In this document: positions 22,092 through 34,600 of the stretch, piece by piece
Layout of the letters: each line of letters begins with the position of its first letter
How positions within the stretch are numbered: the stretch's first letter is position 1
Assembly: GCA_958496175.1 (NCBI GenBank)
Contig: OY292275.1
Span: forward strand, 3,472,001 to 3,536,000
Length of the DNA stretch: 64,000 nt
DNA from: Sisyra terminalis
Lineage: Eukaryota; Arthropoda; Insecta; Neuroptera; Sisyridae
Reading direction: 5' to 3'
The notes under the pieces: generated by a model
What the model was told of the DNA's origin: nothing
Databases searched by the model: none
Seen by the model: the letters and a program-made list of their open reading frames with translations, nothing else
Program-made: the position numbers and the translations under genes

Positions 22092-23171
22092 TAATTTAAT
22101 GATACAAAAAACGTGTATTTACTAAAATCCCTAAACCAAGAAGGAAAAAATGTGAAAAGAAAAAGAATTTTCAGGTTTTCCGATCTGCAAACTTGCCTAG
22201 GTATTTGTATTTAATTATAAACCTGAAAAAAAAATCCAGTCGAAACAAGTAAAAATGGCCAGAGACGAGAAGTTAGCGACGGACAATGCCACATAAAATA
22301 TTCAAAAGTTGGCTATGGATGTGTGGCACACAACTAGGGGGCGCTCGATTTTTCTTTCAAATTGAATGAAGAAAACCTTTGAACTTTTCCATGTAACAAT
22401 CCGATCCAAGTCAGTCAAGCCATGCCAAACACAAAACACTGTCGCGTGAATAAAACATGTTTTTCATTTGTCGAATCAATATTGAATTATCTGAATCCGT
22501 CCTGCCACCCCACCCCCCGGCCCCTGGCAAGTCCACGTCAACCTCCACCATCTCAACCTACATTATTTAGTGCAATCAAATTTTTCCGGCACAGCCAACT
22601 CGAATTGATTCACAATAAATAATTATCGGCTTTTCGTCGGTCGTTGCTGTCTTGTTTTTCCAAAGTTGTTTTTCCCGGTTAAATATTGACAATCGAAATT
22701 GCAACTTGATGGAAAAGAAAAATTGTTTTTTTCTCTTCTTTTGTTTTCATCAATGTTTGGCTAATTGAAGATTATTTTGCTTGCAAGTGACTTGAAAGGT
22801 TTCCTTGAGACTCGCGTTTGTCTTTCGATGGGCGTTTGTTTTTTATAGGGGTTTCTTGAATTATTTTCCGTTGACATAGTTGCTCAATTTTTTTTTCGCT
22901 TTTCCTTAGAAAAAATATTTAAAATGAGAAATATTTGTCTTAAATTCAGGAAGAGTCATCATCCTCGCCCTCCTCTCCTCACTTCCAATAACTAAATGTG
23001 ATTATTTTTTTGCTATTTACAGTACCATTATGTAACGGTTTTCGGAGCTTAAAAAGAAAGCTTTGAAAGCTTAAGGCGAAATAAATAATCAGAAACAGTT
23101 GAAAACTGTTTTTTTTTATTATTTTATATAAATTTATAAGTATTAGGCAATATTATGTTTATGGCATATGT
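22092..23171. other. Gene-free region
   Basis: No gene is recognised. A less AT-rich, C-rich patch at 22380-22600 includes a CCACCCCACCCCCCGGCCCC stretch and appears single-copy. A 66-codon frame there has no recognisable domain. Confidence 0.3.
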
Positions 23172-24720
23172 ATGATGTTTGTACCTGGTGCATTACCTCA
23201 ATTAGAGGACACTAATGATTTTTAACCGAAATTTGTCCTTAATATATCAAAATATTCAAAATGGTATGGTTTTTACCTCCCCCCCATTCCTGACACTTAT
23301 TGTTTGGGAACAAACTACGAATTAAACTGGGTGAAAAAAAAAACAATAACCAAAGTATCCATAACTGAATAGATGAATTTCAAAATTCTAAGATTTTCGT
23401 TTTTTTAATTTTTCAATTGTTCAACAAAAGAATATCGGATAACAACTAAAAACATTAGGTACTTAAAAGTAACAGGGTTATTTGTGATGTTTGTAATTGT
23501 TTACGAGTAAATTATATATTAATAATTTTTTTTAGGAAAAAGTTTCAGATAAGACTTGTACACCTTAGCATTAATAGTAAATGTGGCAAGTTTAAATAAT
23601 TTTTTTTCTACCATTTTGGAGAAAATGATGCCTAAATTTTGACTGGTCCCAAGATTTTCGCTTGTCTAATAGTTCACTTACTAAACAAATGAATGTCTGA
23701 AAATAGTCAAACACAAGTCAATTTAGAGTAACGTACAATTGTTTAGACGTTTGTGATGTTTGTACTTGAACTACTTGAACACCAGTAAAGTATACTTTAA
23801 TGACATTTTACAGAAAAAAGTTTCGAATAAAACTTGAAGACCTTAACAATGGTAGCATTGTTGCAAAGTTTAAACGACATTTTTCGGTACCATTTTCGAG
23901 AAAATGAAGCCTAAAATTTGATTGGTCCGAAGATTTTCATTTGTCTAATAGTTTAGCTATTGAACAAATGAATATCTGCTGGTAGTTAAATACACGTCAA
24001 TTGAGAGTACTACGTACTCATAATATGGCTACTTGGATGTTTGTGATGTTTGCACTAGAACACCAGTAAAGTGTATTTCCATAAAATTTTATAGAAAAAA
24101 GCTTCAAACAAAATTTGTAGATCTACGCTTTAGTAGTAAATGTGGCAAGTTTTGAACAAAATTTTTTGTACCATTTTCCAGAAAACAAAGCTTAAAATTT
24201 GATTGGTCCCAAGATTTTCGCTTGTCTATAATAGTTACTGAACAAATGAATGTCTAACAATAGTCAAACACACGTCAATCAAGAACAACATGTAATATGC
24301 CTACTTGGATGTTTGTGATTTTTCTACTTGAACACCAATAAAGTGTGTTTTAATGAACTTCTACAGAAAAAAGCTTTAAATAATTTTTTTTTGTTCCATT
24401 TTCGAGAAAATTAAGCCTAAAGTTTGAAAGTATAATAGTTCAATTACGAAACAAATGAATGTCTGACAGTAGTTAAACACACGCCAACTAAGAGTAACAT
24501 GCCATTTGCCTACTTGAATTTTTGTGATGTTTGTACTTGTACACCAGTAAAGTGTATTTCACTGAACTTTTATAGAAAAAAGTTTCATATAAAACTTGTA
24601 GACCTTAGCATTAGTAGTAAAGGTGGAAAGTTTAAAGGAAATTTAATGTACCATTTTCAAGAAAATCGTTTAAAATTCCAAAATCATTCAGTAAATCTCA
24701 AAAGTTTGCCGTTTCGATGA
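23172..24720. repeat. Complex satellite, about six units of 270-290 bp
   Basis: Units are marked by TTTGTGATGTTTGTACTTG near 23478, 23752, 24038, 24310 and 24519, with a diverged first unit from about 23172. Each carries the same ordered words: GTAAAGTGTATTT, AGAAAAAAGTTTCA, AAACTTGTAGACC, TACCATTTTCGAGAAAATGA, AAGATTTTCGCTTGTCTA and AACAAATGAATGTCTG. Unit 5 is shortened (about 209 bp) and the last is partial. Divergence of 10-20% by eye suggests an old local array. No coding frame is conserved. Confidence 0.88.
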
Positions 24721-26162
24721 TCATTGGTAATCGAAATTTTGAAAAATTATTTCTTTTTGGTCACAATACCTTTATAAGACAAATAATATTGACATAAAAC
24801 AAAAGATGTATGAAATTTGTTTTTCAAACAATTGATTCCAAATAGCTACGTAGATCTCAATTAGGCTTACAGAAAATTTAATAAAAAACAAGGGAATAAC
24901 GTTTTAACCAAAAATGAAGACATTTTTATTGAAAAAAGCTCTACTTATCGATTTAGTATGAAGCTTTGGTTTGTACAGCCACGGGAAAACCTCTTCAAAT
25001 TATAGAATAACTTCAGATGCAAAAAATCAATATCAACAAAAATTAAGCTTTTGTGCTTATATAAAATGTGTTTGCACACTTTAACGCTTTAGTTATTTGT
25101 TTAATTTTGCATGAGTAAAAGAATTAAAAAAAAAATTTCACGTCTTTCAACTATTATTACCCAACATACATGGAAAAGAATATGATTGAAACGTTTTTGA
25201 AAAATATGATGTATTACATGCAATTTTGAAAAAAATTATGATATGTAGTCTTTCGTTGAAAGCTCATCAATCATTCTCTAGTTAACCGGCTTTTTGTTTG
25301 CAATATTCCTATATAGTGTATATATATATACAAATACAATATATTTATTGGGAAACGCACACATGGGAACATTGATTTTCACTTATGGAGCATGAAAAAA
25401 TTATTTTCACTTACCGTGTTTCAAGTTATTTGCTATTTATTTGATATTGATTTTATATTAATTCATTACATGTCGATTTGTTTTTCGCGCTTTAGACACG
25501 TGGGTGGAGGGGGGGGGGGGCTTTGAAAAGACATCAAGACAGCTTTGAGTGGAATTATGCGGCAAATTTGAAAGGATTTTATTTCCCCTTTTAGTGTGGA
25601 ACATAATTGTTCCAATGTCTACAGAAAAGAAATATATTTACGCTATTGATTTCTCAATATATTTTTGTTTCCATAAAAAACTGAGGCAAAATAAAATGAA
25701 TTATCATTATTATTGACTAATAAAAAATTGAAAAGGAAAATTTATTTCGAATGATTGATTGTAATTCCCCGAGTACCTGAAGTGTGCTACGGTGAAATTT
25801 ACGTCAATTGAATAATAAAAAAAAAAAAAACAAACTATAATTTTAGACTTGTTTGCGACTGGAAACAAATAAATTGACGACTTTCCTTGAAACTATTAAA
25901 TATTGAATTTTTATTTTCGTAAGAAATAAAAATTGACACTTGGGAATTTTGTTGGTAATTATTTTTTTTTTACTTATAATTAAGTTGTCAGATTTTCCAC
26001 TGAAAGAAAAAGATATGGAGTTACTTTAAAAAAAATGTTCAGTGGATGTTTAAACCTACTTCCTTTTGGTTGCCATTTTAAAAATTTTAAAAATGATGCC
26101 AACTTAAATTTTTAAACTAAACAATGATACTAGTCACTTCCGATTTAGAAAAGACGATGGCT
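24721..26162. other. AT-rich spacer with a G12 run
   Basis: No gene is recognised. A run of 12 G lies at 25509-25520 within a GTGGGTGGAGG context, an isolated homopolymer in AT-rich DNA. Confidence 0.4.
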
Positions 26163-27240
26163 GGCACGTGCTTCAAAAAATACGAACAAAGGTATTCGAA
26201 ATAATTATATTTTCGATTATTAAAATAATATTTTTAGACCAAACTGATATCAAGACCTTTTCAAACAATTAAAAAGATTTTAAATTTAATTATCGGTATG
26301 AAATATAACAGTTTTGGATTGTCGCAAGAAAAATTTACAGTCAAGATATTTTCTTATACATAATTGGTTACTAGTGGCAATCGTTATGGAAAAATTGGAT
26401 TTCACAATTACTGGGTAACGTAAAAAGGAAATTTAACGGGAATTTTTCAAATTTTTGATGAGTTTTTAGGAATTTCCTGGTACTTCCTGCCTTACGGCAG
26501 TTTTTGTGAGGTTAAATTCCCTCCAGCGCCATCTGTTTCTGGCGAAGTTTTCCAGGTTTTCCTTCTACTACATCCACGAAGGGCCCAAATGCATTGGAAC
26601 AATGAATGAATGGGTAATTAGAATTTAAATACAAATTTAAAAATAAACTAATAATTCAATTTTTAGGTACCAAGCATTTCATTGTTTAAAATCAAAACAT
26701 TGGCACGAGGTTCAAGAAATACGGACAAAGGTATTAGATATTATACTTATTTATCGATTATTAAAATAATATTTTTAGGCTAAACTGATATCAAGAAGTT
26801 TTCAAACAATAAGAAAGATTTAAAATCAATTATTGGTATTAAATATGATAATTTTGAATTGTTGCAAAAAAAAATTTCAGTTAAAGGTATTTTGTTATAC
26901 GTAATTGGTTACTAGGGGCAATCGTTATGGAAAAATGGGATTCCACAATTACTTGGTAACATAAAATGAAATTTTAACAGGAATTTTTCAAATTTTCGAA
27001 GAGTTTTTAGAAATTTCCTGGTACTTCCTGCCTAACGGCAGTTTTTGTGAGGTTAAATTCCCCCCAGCGCCATCTGTTCCTGGCGAAGTTTTCCAGGTTT
27101 TCCTTCTACGACATCCATAAAGGCCCAAATGCATGGGAACAATGAATGAATAGGTAATTGGAATTTAAATACAAATTTAAAAATAAACTAATAACTCAAT
27201 TTTTAGGTTCCAAGCATTTCATGATTTAAAATCAAAACAT
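26163..27240. repeat. Direct tandem duplication, two units of about 539 bp
   Basis: Unit 1 (26163-26701) and unit 2 (26702-27240) align end to end with about 88-90% identity. Both hold the GC-richer segment around CAGCGCCATCTGTTCCTGG and GAAGTTTTCCAGGTTTTCC. Both end in TCAATTTTTAGGTACCAAGC-type sequence. No protein is conserved across the units. An ancestral single copy duplicated by unequal crossing-over is the simplest reading. Confidence 0.9.
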
Positions 27241-28879
27241 TTTTGCAACATACGCAAGAAAATCTCCATAGTTAATTTTCTACATCGAATAAAATCTAAG
27301 CCAAGTACCTACTTCATGGAAAAAGCAAAAAAAAAAGAAAACCTGGAACAACTTCGTTAACAAGCAAATAAATAATTCACGCTGCAATAAAATTTAAGAC
27401 AAATTTTATTTAACACGTACAAAACAGCCTCGTACGAAAAATTTCCGTTTCAACAATTGCCGTGGGTACTTTGCTCGCGCTTGTACAACAACAATGGCCA
27501 CTTAACACAAGCGAAAGCTCACCCCAATCCCACCCTCTACATCGCCACCAAGATTTAACTCCAACTTGTTTTTCCATCCAGAAATGCATGCGTTCCCCAT
27601 TTCACCCATTAGGCATACGTATACATATATTCCACCCCTGGAACAAGGGTTGATGGCGTCTCATAAAATCAAAATCGCTCCCAATTTCCCTCTATACGTG
27701 ACTCGGCTACCTTGACTTCATTGTGTTACTATCTAAACAAGATAATTCAAAACTTAAATTCTCATCCCCTTGTTTGTACATTCCTATTAAAAATCCTAAA
27801 TTTTCACAAGGCAAGCAACGAACCAAACGATTTTTCATTCGACCAAAATCACAATTGAATAATTTTAAAAAAAAAATTTAAATTTTGCCGTCGCCGCGAC
27901 GCGGCCAACAACACAAGCGCGGAAAAATTGGGTAATTTATTCAAATTTATTTCGGGTAAAAACTCAACTTTATTTTGACGCATTTTCACATCGTGGTAAA
28001 TTAATGAGATAATTTCGTTAAAACTTTATTAAGAGCATTAAATTTACATTTTTTTTTTTTTATTATTTTCGGGATGAATTTCATCTAGTTTTATTAAAAT
28101 GATAAATGCCTTGTTTGGCTCCCATGGCCTCATTTTAATTCGAATTTATTTAAACTATATATGTAACGTCCATTAGACCAACTAAATAGGATCCATTTAA
28201 ATGTGGAACAATTTAACTATAATTAAGTAAATTTAGGATTTTTTTTATGCGGAAAAAGGATGAAATTTAGCAGTTGATACAATTAAAAATAAAATTGGAA
28301 TTTAGTCTTTAATTAATATTTACACGAATCGTAAAAAATATATTTCCCTATCTTCCATTCTTATTTCAACTTAACGTTAAAACTTTATTTGTTTGTTAAT
28401 AGAAATATTGAGTAATATTTTTTAAGGACTTAAATTCCTTATTGCGAGCTTATGAATATGAAATACTTATCTTTATTATTACTTTATCTTTTTTTATCAA
28501 TTCTTCCTGTGGTGCCCCTTTAACGTTGAAGTTCCCAAACTGCCCCTGCAAATCCCCACATGGGATCCACATGATGGTACACTCTTCACGTTAAAGTTCA
28601 ATTTTTCAATCAAAAGATTTTTCTAGCTTTTGAATGCGATTTTCTCCATAGCTAAACGCTGTTTAAATTGACTAATAAATTTATTTCCATTTTTGGTAAT
28701 TATGGCCTATAAACATTTGAATCCGTCAACCTTTTTCTGTTGTATAGTCTTCTTGTTGGTGTGAAGAGGTATTTCTTATTTCAATATTCTCAGAGCTTTT
28801 AACTTTACAACCTTATTTCAAAAATTTTCCCGAAAATAATCAAGCGATTTTTCTATTTTTTTTTTCATTTTAGCCAACA
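27241..28879. other. Gene-free region
   Basis: A less AT-rich stretch lies at 27420-27720, with another CpG-rich patch near 27888-27925 (TCGCCGCGACGCGGCC). Neither encodes anything recognisable; the 63-codon frame at 27462 has no domain. The rest is AT-rich and unremarkable. Confidence 0.3.
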
Positions 28880-29706
28880 AATTTTAGTACCTGGTGATCT
28901 ACGTATTTAATGACTTTGATGATTTCCACGTCCATTCCTAAAATTTTCACATTCTTCCAGAGCTTTATCATCCATTCCATCTATTTTGTAAACAAAGGGA
29001 AAGATGGTCGTCTCGGTAACAATATCCTTATTAATATTAAAATTTTAAACCTCAATTTGTTAATTATTTTTAGTAAATCTTTCACCAAGTTTTGCATTTC
29101 ACCGAAAAGCGAGTACGTTAGAAGTTTGGGCTTGTTTCAGGACTCCACGATAAATAATGCCTTTTGAATCCCACCATACGTACAATAATGCATCTCAAAA
29201 GTGTAATCTTGATTCAGAGGTTAAAATTGGTAAATGAAGAGGAAAACCTAATTTTTATCACATACAGAGGACCCATGGAACTATTTTTCGTCCCAAGCGA
29301 TAACATTGCAAAGAAAAGGGTAATACTGTTACTTTTCTTGCGGCGTAGCAGTGCGGAATTCAATTTCCTATTCTTTTAAGATATCGAAGGATGTTTGATC
29401 TTGACGTGCTGATTTTCTGCGATAATTCATCAAGAGTCAACATTGAATTTTCTTCAATTTTCGGCTTTAGAAATGCTTCATCCACTCGGCTGCACTGTCC
29501 ATTCCAAAGCTCATCCTTGAAATTATGATCACCAGATTGAAATTTCTTAAGCCAATGTTGGCACTTCTGGCATTAGAATGGTTTGTGGTCTCTTTTAGAG
29601 GAATTTTAACTTTTTGTTTCATATACAAATTAGAGATAAATCGCTGATCAAAATCCACGCATACTTTTGGATTCTTGTCCATTGCATTTTCAAAGATAAT
29701 TCTCAT
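28880..29706 (-). pseudogene. Mariner-like transposase, multiply frameshifted
   Basis: On the minus strand the helix-turn-helix region reads CQHWLKKFQSGDHNFKDE and VDEAFLKPKIEENSMLTL. This fits the mariner pattern (CQxWFxKFxxGDFxLxDxxRxGR, VDExxLKxxIExxxxxTxxEL). Further along, YVWWDSKGIIYRGVLKQA matches the segment around the second catalytic aspartate (CVWWDxxGVIxxELL). Many frameshifts and stops interrupt the rest, and the terminal part is only loosely recognisable. No inverted terminal repeats were located. It is an old, dead element. Confidence 0.72.
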
Positions 29707-29805
29707 GATACTAAGACGGCAACTCTAGGTCATAGGGGGATAAGAAGTTGGTGAAAATCTTGGCATTGTAAAGGATTCTCTTGTGAAATTAATATCCTTC
29801 ATGAC

Positions 29806-30516
29806 CAGTGGCGTAGCTAGATAACCAAGGGCCTTGGGGCAAATTAAAAAATTGGGCCCCACTGCTATGTAAACTAATTAGATATTATCAAATAAAAATA
29901 TGAAATATACAAATACTTTAAAAATGCTAAGCTACTTAAGCACTTTTTTGTGCACTGCAGGGCAGGTAATAAAAATATTAAACAGTAACAACATAAATTA
30001 CAATTAATACTTGGTGTAGGTTTGGCTAATAAAACGAATTAGAGAAGATTCAAGGGTTTATTATGTAAAGGTCGGGCCTACCAACTGACTAAATAACAAT
30101 TATATTTACAATTTTTTCCTAGCTTTAGTTTTCGCAAAGGTATCAATGACTTCGTTTAAATCCAGGCTTGGTGCAGTTTAGTTTTCAATAGCTATTAGCG
30201 ATAAATATCGGAGTCGAGTTTGGCCCATATTATTTCTTAAATAATTTTTTATTATTTTTAATTTGCTAAATGACTTTTCAGCTGCTGCAGAAGTGACAGG
30301 AATTGTAAAGAATAATAATATTGCTGTAAATACTTCCGTTAGGTCGCATTCTAGCACTCCACATTTGCTCATTATTTCCATACATAATTGGAAAACTTCC
30401 AACTGAATATCCAGAAGTTCAGTTCGATCAAAATTTCTGGTAAGGATTCGAGGATCCCCTGAGCTTGAAGGCCCCGGGGCACTGCCCCGCCTAGCCTCTA
30501 GGTAGCTACGCCACTG
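29806..30516 (-). mobile_element. hAT element copy 3 (711 bp)
   Basis: The ends are CAGTGGCGTAGCTAGATAAC and, inverted, TAGCTACGCCACTG. It is the same internal-deletion derivative as copies 1, 2 and 4. The flanks TTCATGAC and TAGAGAAG do not match, so the target duplication is lost, or the copy was rearranged. It carries the longest uninterrupted C-terminal frame of the four and lacks the frameshift shared by copies 2 and 4. Confidence 0.88.
30110..30420 (-). pseudogene. hAT transposase C-terminal domain remnant
   Basis: The minus-strand frame reads CGVLECDLTEVFTAILLFFT, then SAAAEKSFSKLKIIKNYLRN and NMGQTRLRYLSLIAIEN before a stop at 30178. Decayed sequence continues to about 30110. The ExSFSKLKxIKNYLRxxM block is the hAT family dimerisation signature. 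The catalytic RNase H core is absent. Confidence 0.88.
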
Positions 30517-30892
30517 TAGAGAAGTATAACTTCAAAAGTTAAAAAAAATCATTATTTTTCCCATAGATCCAACATAGGTAAAATAGTCTGAGGTCACCAT
30601 AGTGCCCACGAGCATAGGGTTGAAGACAACTGGTTTAGATCAATATGAGTGATTGAAAAGTTTCTTTTTGCCTTAGTAAACACATTTGAAAAAAATTAAG
30701 CCAATTTGATAACAATCTGAACAAATTTTCCAAATATTCAGTCTTCTTCATTGTTACTTCACAACAATCTTGAAACCATTAAATTCCTCCTTTAATTAAT
30801 CTTCATATTTTCAACAGAGATGCTTGATTTGATCTTGACTTGACTGAAAAGTTTTATTTTAATATTTGTTATAAGTAAAAGATGATTTTCTT
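30517..30892. other. AT-rich spacer
   Basis: Nothing is recognised between the hAT copy and the GGGGCC-ended MITE. Confidence 0.4.
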
Positions 30893-31265
30893 ATGGGGCC
30901 GTTCATAAAATACGTCACGCTAAAATAAGCTTTTTTTGACCTCCTCCCCCCATTGTCACGCTGTGTCACATTTTCTGTGATCCCTCTAGAAATATTTCGT
31001 CACAAAACTAAGACCCACCCCCTGAATATGATAAATTTCAATTAAAAGTGCACACATTTCTATATATTTAATATTTATTAAATATGAAATGAATGACTTT
31101 TTATCATGATAAAAAATAAAAATAAAATAGTCGAAAGAAATATTAATTTAAAATTTTTTGACGAACGGCGAACGTCACGTTACCGAAGACCCCCCGTCCC
31201 CCCTGTCACACTCAGAAAGACCCCTCCCCTCCTTGTATGCGAACGTATTTTATGATTGGCCCCTT
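30893..31265. mobile_element. GGGGCCGTTCATAAAATACGT-type MITE (about 370 bp)
   Basis: The left end GGGGCCGTTCATAAAATACG mirrors the right end (CGTATTTTATGATTGGCCCC), and both are followed inwards by C-rich CCTCCCCCC / GAGGGGAGGGG tracts. TTA occurs on each side, consistent with (but not proof of) the 3-bp duplication of PIF/Harbinger elements. GGGGCCGTTCATAAA-type ends are widespread in insect MITEs as I recall. The centre is AT-rich and non-coding. Confidence 0.75.
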
Positions 31266-31440
31266 AGAAGTAATCGTAAAGTTTGTCCTTCTTATATGAT
31301 GAATTGAAATGATTAAATGCAAAATCGTTTTCTTGAACATTTTTTTGGTTCTCAAATGCTAAATTAAAATTTAATTCAGAGAAAATGATAGTAAATACAA
31401 ATAGATGATAAAATTCCGATCTCACCTTTTATTTTTTTTA

Positions 31441-31660
31441 AATAAGAAAACAATTCTGGTTGTTTAAGATCGGTTTTTTTGTTTAATATTTTTATTATTC
31501 AATTAGCTACGTTTCGTTACGTATTGTAACTTCATCAGGCTTCTTTATTCACAAGAATAAAATATTTTCAATTTAAATTCAATAAATAAATAAAAAGTTA
31601 AAAAATTAAAATAAATAAAAAAAACCGATCTTAAACAACCTGAATTGTCTTATTTAAAAA
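31441..31660 (-). mobile_element. Short inverted-repeat element with hammerhead-like core
   Basis: The ends are inverted copies: GGTTGTTTAAGATCGGTTTT (31459 onward) and AAAACCGATCTTAAACAACC (to about 31640), flanked by AAATAAG/CTTATTT. On the minus strand the middle reads CTGATGA, a hairpin GTTAC-AATAC-GTAAC, then GAAACG. That is the order of hammerhead-ribozyme core elements (see 43389). A partial copy lies at about 39430-39550 with this core deleted. A Penelope-like origin is inferred, since those retroelements carry hammerheads. No protein is left. Confidence 0.5.
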
Positions 31661-32921
31661 AAAAAGTAAATACAATCTTTGATCCTTAATTTTTATCACT
31701 TTTGTAGGTTGAATATCAAAAAAATTGATTTTGTCAAAATAACGTCTAAGATTTTATGTGTTCAACTAAATTATAGGCTTTAGTAGAGCTTTTAAGTTTA
31801 ATCTTCAATATAATTTTACAGGATCAAAAGAAATGGCTGAGTTACTAGGATATTGGGAAGGTCTTCACCAATGGTTCAAATTTTTACAATAGTCCAATAC
31901 TATTTGAGCTTTTTAAAGCTTTGATAAATCAATCAGGACTGATATACTAAAACGGCAAGTATTGCAATTATTATCGAAACATGCAAAATTTATATTTTCT
32001 ATATTTTAGACATGAAGATTCAATTTACGATTGCAAATAAGAGCGGTCAAAAAAAAAAACCCTCGATGGTTTGAAAGCTCGATTAAGCTCGCGCAGTGTT
32101 TTTGTATGTGTGTGACCAATTGAATTCGAGTCCGTCTTGTCGTGAACTTTTACTGAACTGAGGAAAAATTTAATTTGGTCGTCGTTTTTGCTGTCGTGTC
32201 GTCGTCGTCGTGGTGGTGGCCTGGTGTCTTGTCTAGTCTGCTCTTCTTCTGAACCAATAACAATTTATTGTGCCAGCCAGCGACGACGATAATATGGAAG
32301 TTTAAATCAACTTTATACTTTGATAACTATTGTCATAGTTCATGTAGTACTCGTTGTAAAGCGTATAATTACATTTGAAACACTGAAAGAAAGAAAGGAA
32401 AAAAATCAACAACAGCAAAACTTTCCCAAGTTTCAGCTCGACTCCGGCACACCACTCGTAACATTTGTTCCTTTAATTTTTTCTACGGGAAAATAAGTTT
32501 CGCTTTATCAACTAACATCTTCCTGTCCCTTCCTTGATTTTCCCACATTTTTTTTTTTTTTTTTTTTTGGTGATAAAGCACAATTCACCTCCATCCTCTC
32601 CGTGTAACAAAGCTTTTCATACAAAACACCCAATTCCAATTTATTTATGGAATATTTTAACTGAAACAATTAGTTAATGGAATGTGTTGCCCTTATTTTA
32701 TGGAGCTTTAAATTTTATGAGCTTCGTAATTATTGTAATTATACTTTAGAATTATATTTACACTGAAGACGATTATAAAATGATGGGCGGAAATGTCTTG
32801 GTCCAAGTAATTTAATGTTGTGATAAAAATAATGGTAGCCTTGAAATTTAAAATAATCCTGTCAGATAATTTCAAAGCACAAAAGCAATGAACTCGAACC
32901 AAACGGATTAATAAAATATGA
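31661..32921. other. Gene-free region, with short (CGT)n and T-run
   Basis: A less AT-rich, CpG-containing patch lies at 32085-32300 with a short GTCGTCGTCGTCGTGGTGGTGG tract around 32198-32219. A T-run of about 20 lies at 32550-32569. No gene is recognised. Confidence 0.35.
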
Positions 32922-34600
32922 TTCAGTGGAATATTTCAAGAAAATAATTTTTGGGTAAGATTTTTCAAAATTATTGTTGGAAATGACAAAAAAAAATCCT
33001 GTGAAAGTTTAAGCTTTAAATATTAATATTAAGAAGTGCCGCATCGGAAATTTCGATTTTCCATTTAAATAACATTGGAACAATATTCTCTTGCACTTTG
33101 GAATTTTATAGCTCACGTTGGTGACAATATTTCGGAATGACCAAGGTATATTCTTGTAGAAAATTGAACGATCTACAAAAAAGGTCTTGAACAAGTTTTT
33201 GATATATTTATTCCTTCAAAAGTTATTCGAGATCAAAGTTGAACTAAAGAGAATTTTTAATATTTTTTCAATTTTTTGACGCAACCATCAATTTCATGAG
33301 AAAATTTTAAAGAACATATTTTGTAGAACACTTTGTTTCCTATAACTTATATCTATAAAAGTTTTTGATATTTTTCACAGGTCCTAAGTTATTTAATTAA
33401 AATAAAAAAAAATATGTTAAAAATATAATAATTCAGGTAATTTTCAGTTTAATGCAAATAACTTAGGACCTGTGAAAAATATCAAAAACTATTATAGACA
33501 TAAGTTATAGGAAACAAAGTACAAAATATGTTCTTTAAAATTGATGGTTCTCATGAAATTGATGGTTGCGTCAAAAAATTGAAAAAATATTAAAAAATCT
33601 CTTTAGTACAACTTTGACCTCGAATAACTTTTGAAGAAATAAATATATCAAAAACTTGTACAATACCTTTTTTGTAGATCGTTTAATTTTCTACAAGAAT
33701 ATACCTTGGTCTTTCCGAAATATTGTCAATAACGTGAGCTATAAAATTCCAAAGTGCTAGAGAATATTGTTCCCATATTATTTAAATGGAAAATCGAAAT
33801 TTGCGATGCGGCACCTCTTAATCCTAATATAGAGATATATTAGAGATATACTTGAAGAAAATTGAACGATCTACAAAAAAGGTCTCGTACAAGTTTTTGA
33901 TATATTTATTCCTTCAAAAGTTATTCAAGGTCAAAGTTGAACTGAGGAGAAATTTTAATATTTTTTCAATTTTTTAATGCAACCATCAATTTTATGAGAA
34001 AATTTTATAGGACATTTTTTGCAGAGCACTTAGTTTTCTATAACTTATCTCTATAAAAGTTTTTGTTATTTTTCACAGGTCCTAGGTTATTTGCAATAAA
34101 CTGAAAATTCCTTGAATTATTATATTTTTAACATAAAAATTATTTTTTTTATATTAATTAAATAACGTAGGACCTGCGAAAAATATCAAAAACTTTTATA
34201 AAGATAAGTTATAGGTAAAAAAGTGCTTTACAAAAAATGTCCTATAAAGTTTTCTCATAAAATTGATGGTTGCGTCAAAAAACTTTGACCTCGAATAACT
34301 TTTGAAGGAATAAATATATCAAAAACTTGTCGGAGACCTTTTTTGTAGATCGTTCAATTTTCTACAAGAATATGCCTTGGTCATTCCAAATTATTGTCAC
34401 CAACGTGAGCTATAAAATTCCAAAGTGCAAGAGAATATTATTCCAATATTATTTAAATGGAAAATCGAAATTTGCGATGCGGTACCTCTTAATACTAATA
34501 TTAAGGGCTTAAACTTTCACAGGATTTTTTTTTGTCATTCCCAACAATATTTTCGATATAATTAAGGAAAAAAAATCATTTTTTTTTTGAATCAGTCTAT
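32922..34600. mobile_element. Double-palindrome (four-arm) element, copy 1
   Basis: The first palindrome has arms of about 440 bp (about 32950-33396 and 33457-33833). A second has arms at about 33843-34092 and 34160-34600. All four arms are versions of one sequence: A, A', a shortened a, A'. Landmarks repeat in each: CCTGTGAAAGTTTAAGC, ATCTACAAAAAAGGTC, CAAAAGTTATTCGAGGTC and CACAGGTCCTAAGTTATTT. The junction between palindromes (CTAATATAGAGATATATT) is also present in the copy starting at 63108, so the double structure is a feature of the family and not a local rearrangement. Right end: TGAATCAGTCTA. No target duplication identified. Frames at 33009 and 34327 are by-products. Confidence 0.85.

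Noticed and set aside
23172..24720. CRISPR-like array
   Set aside because: Units are about 270 bp and diverged, with no short identical repeats or unique spacers, in a eukaryotic context.
29806..30516. Target duplication for hAT copy 3
   Set aside because: The 8-bp flanks TTCATGAC and TAGAGAAG do not match, so none is claimed.
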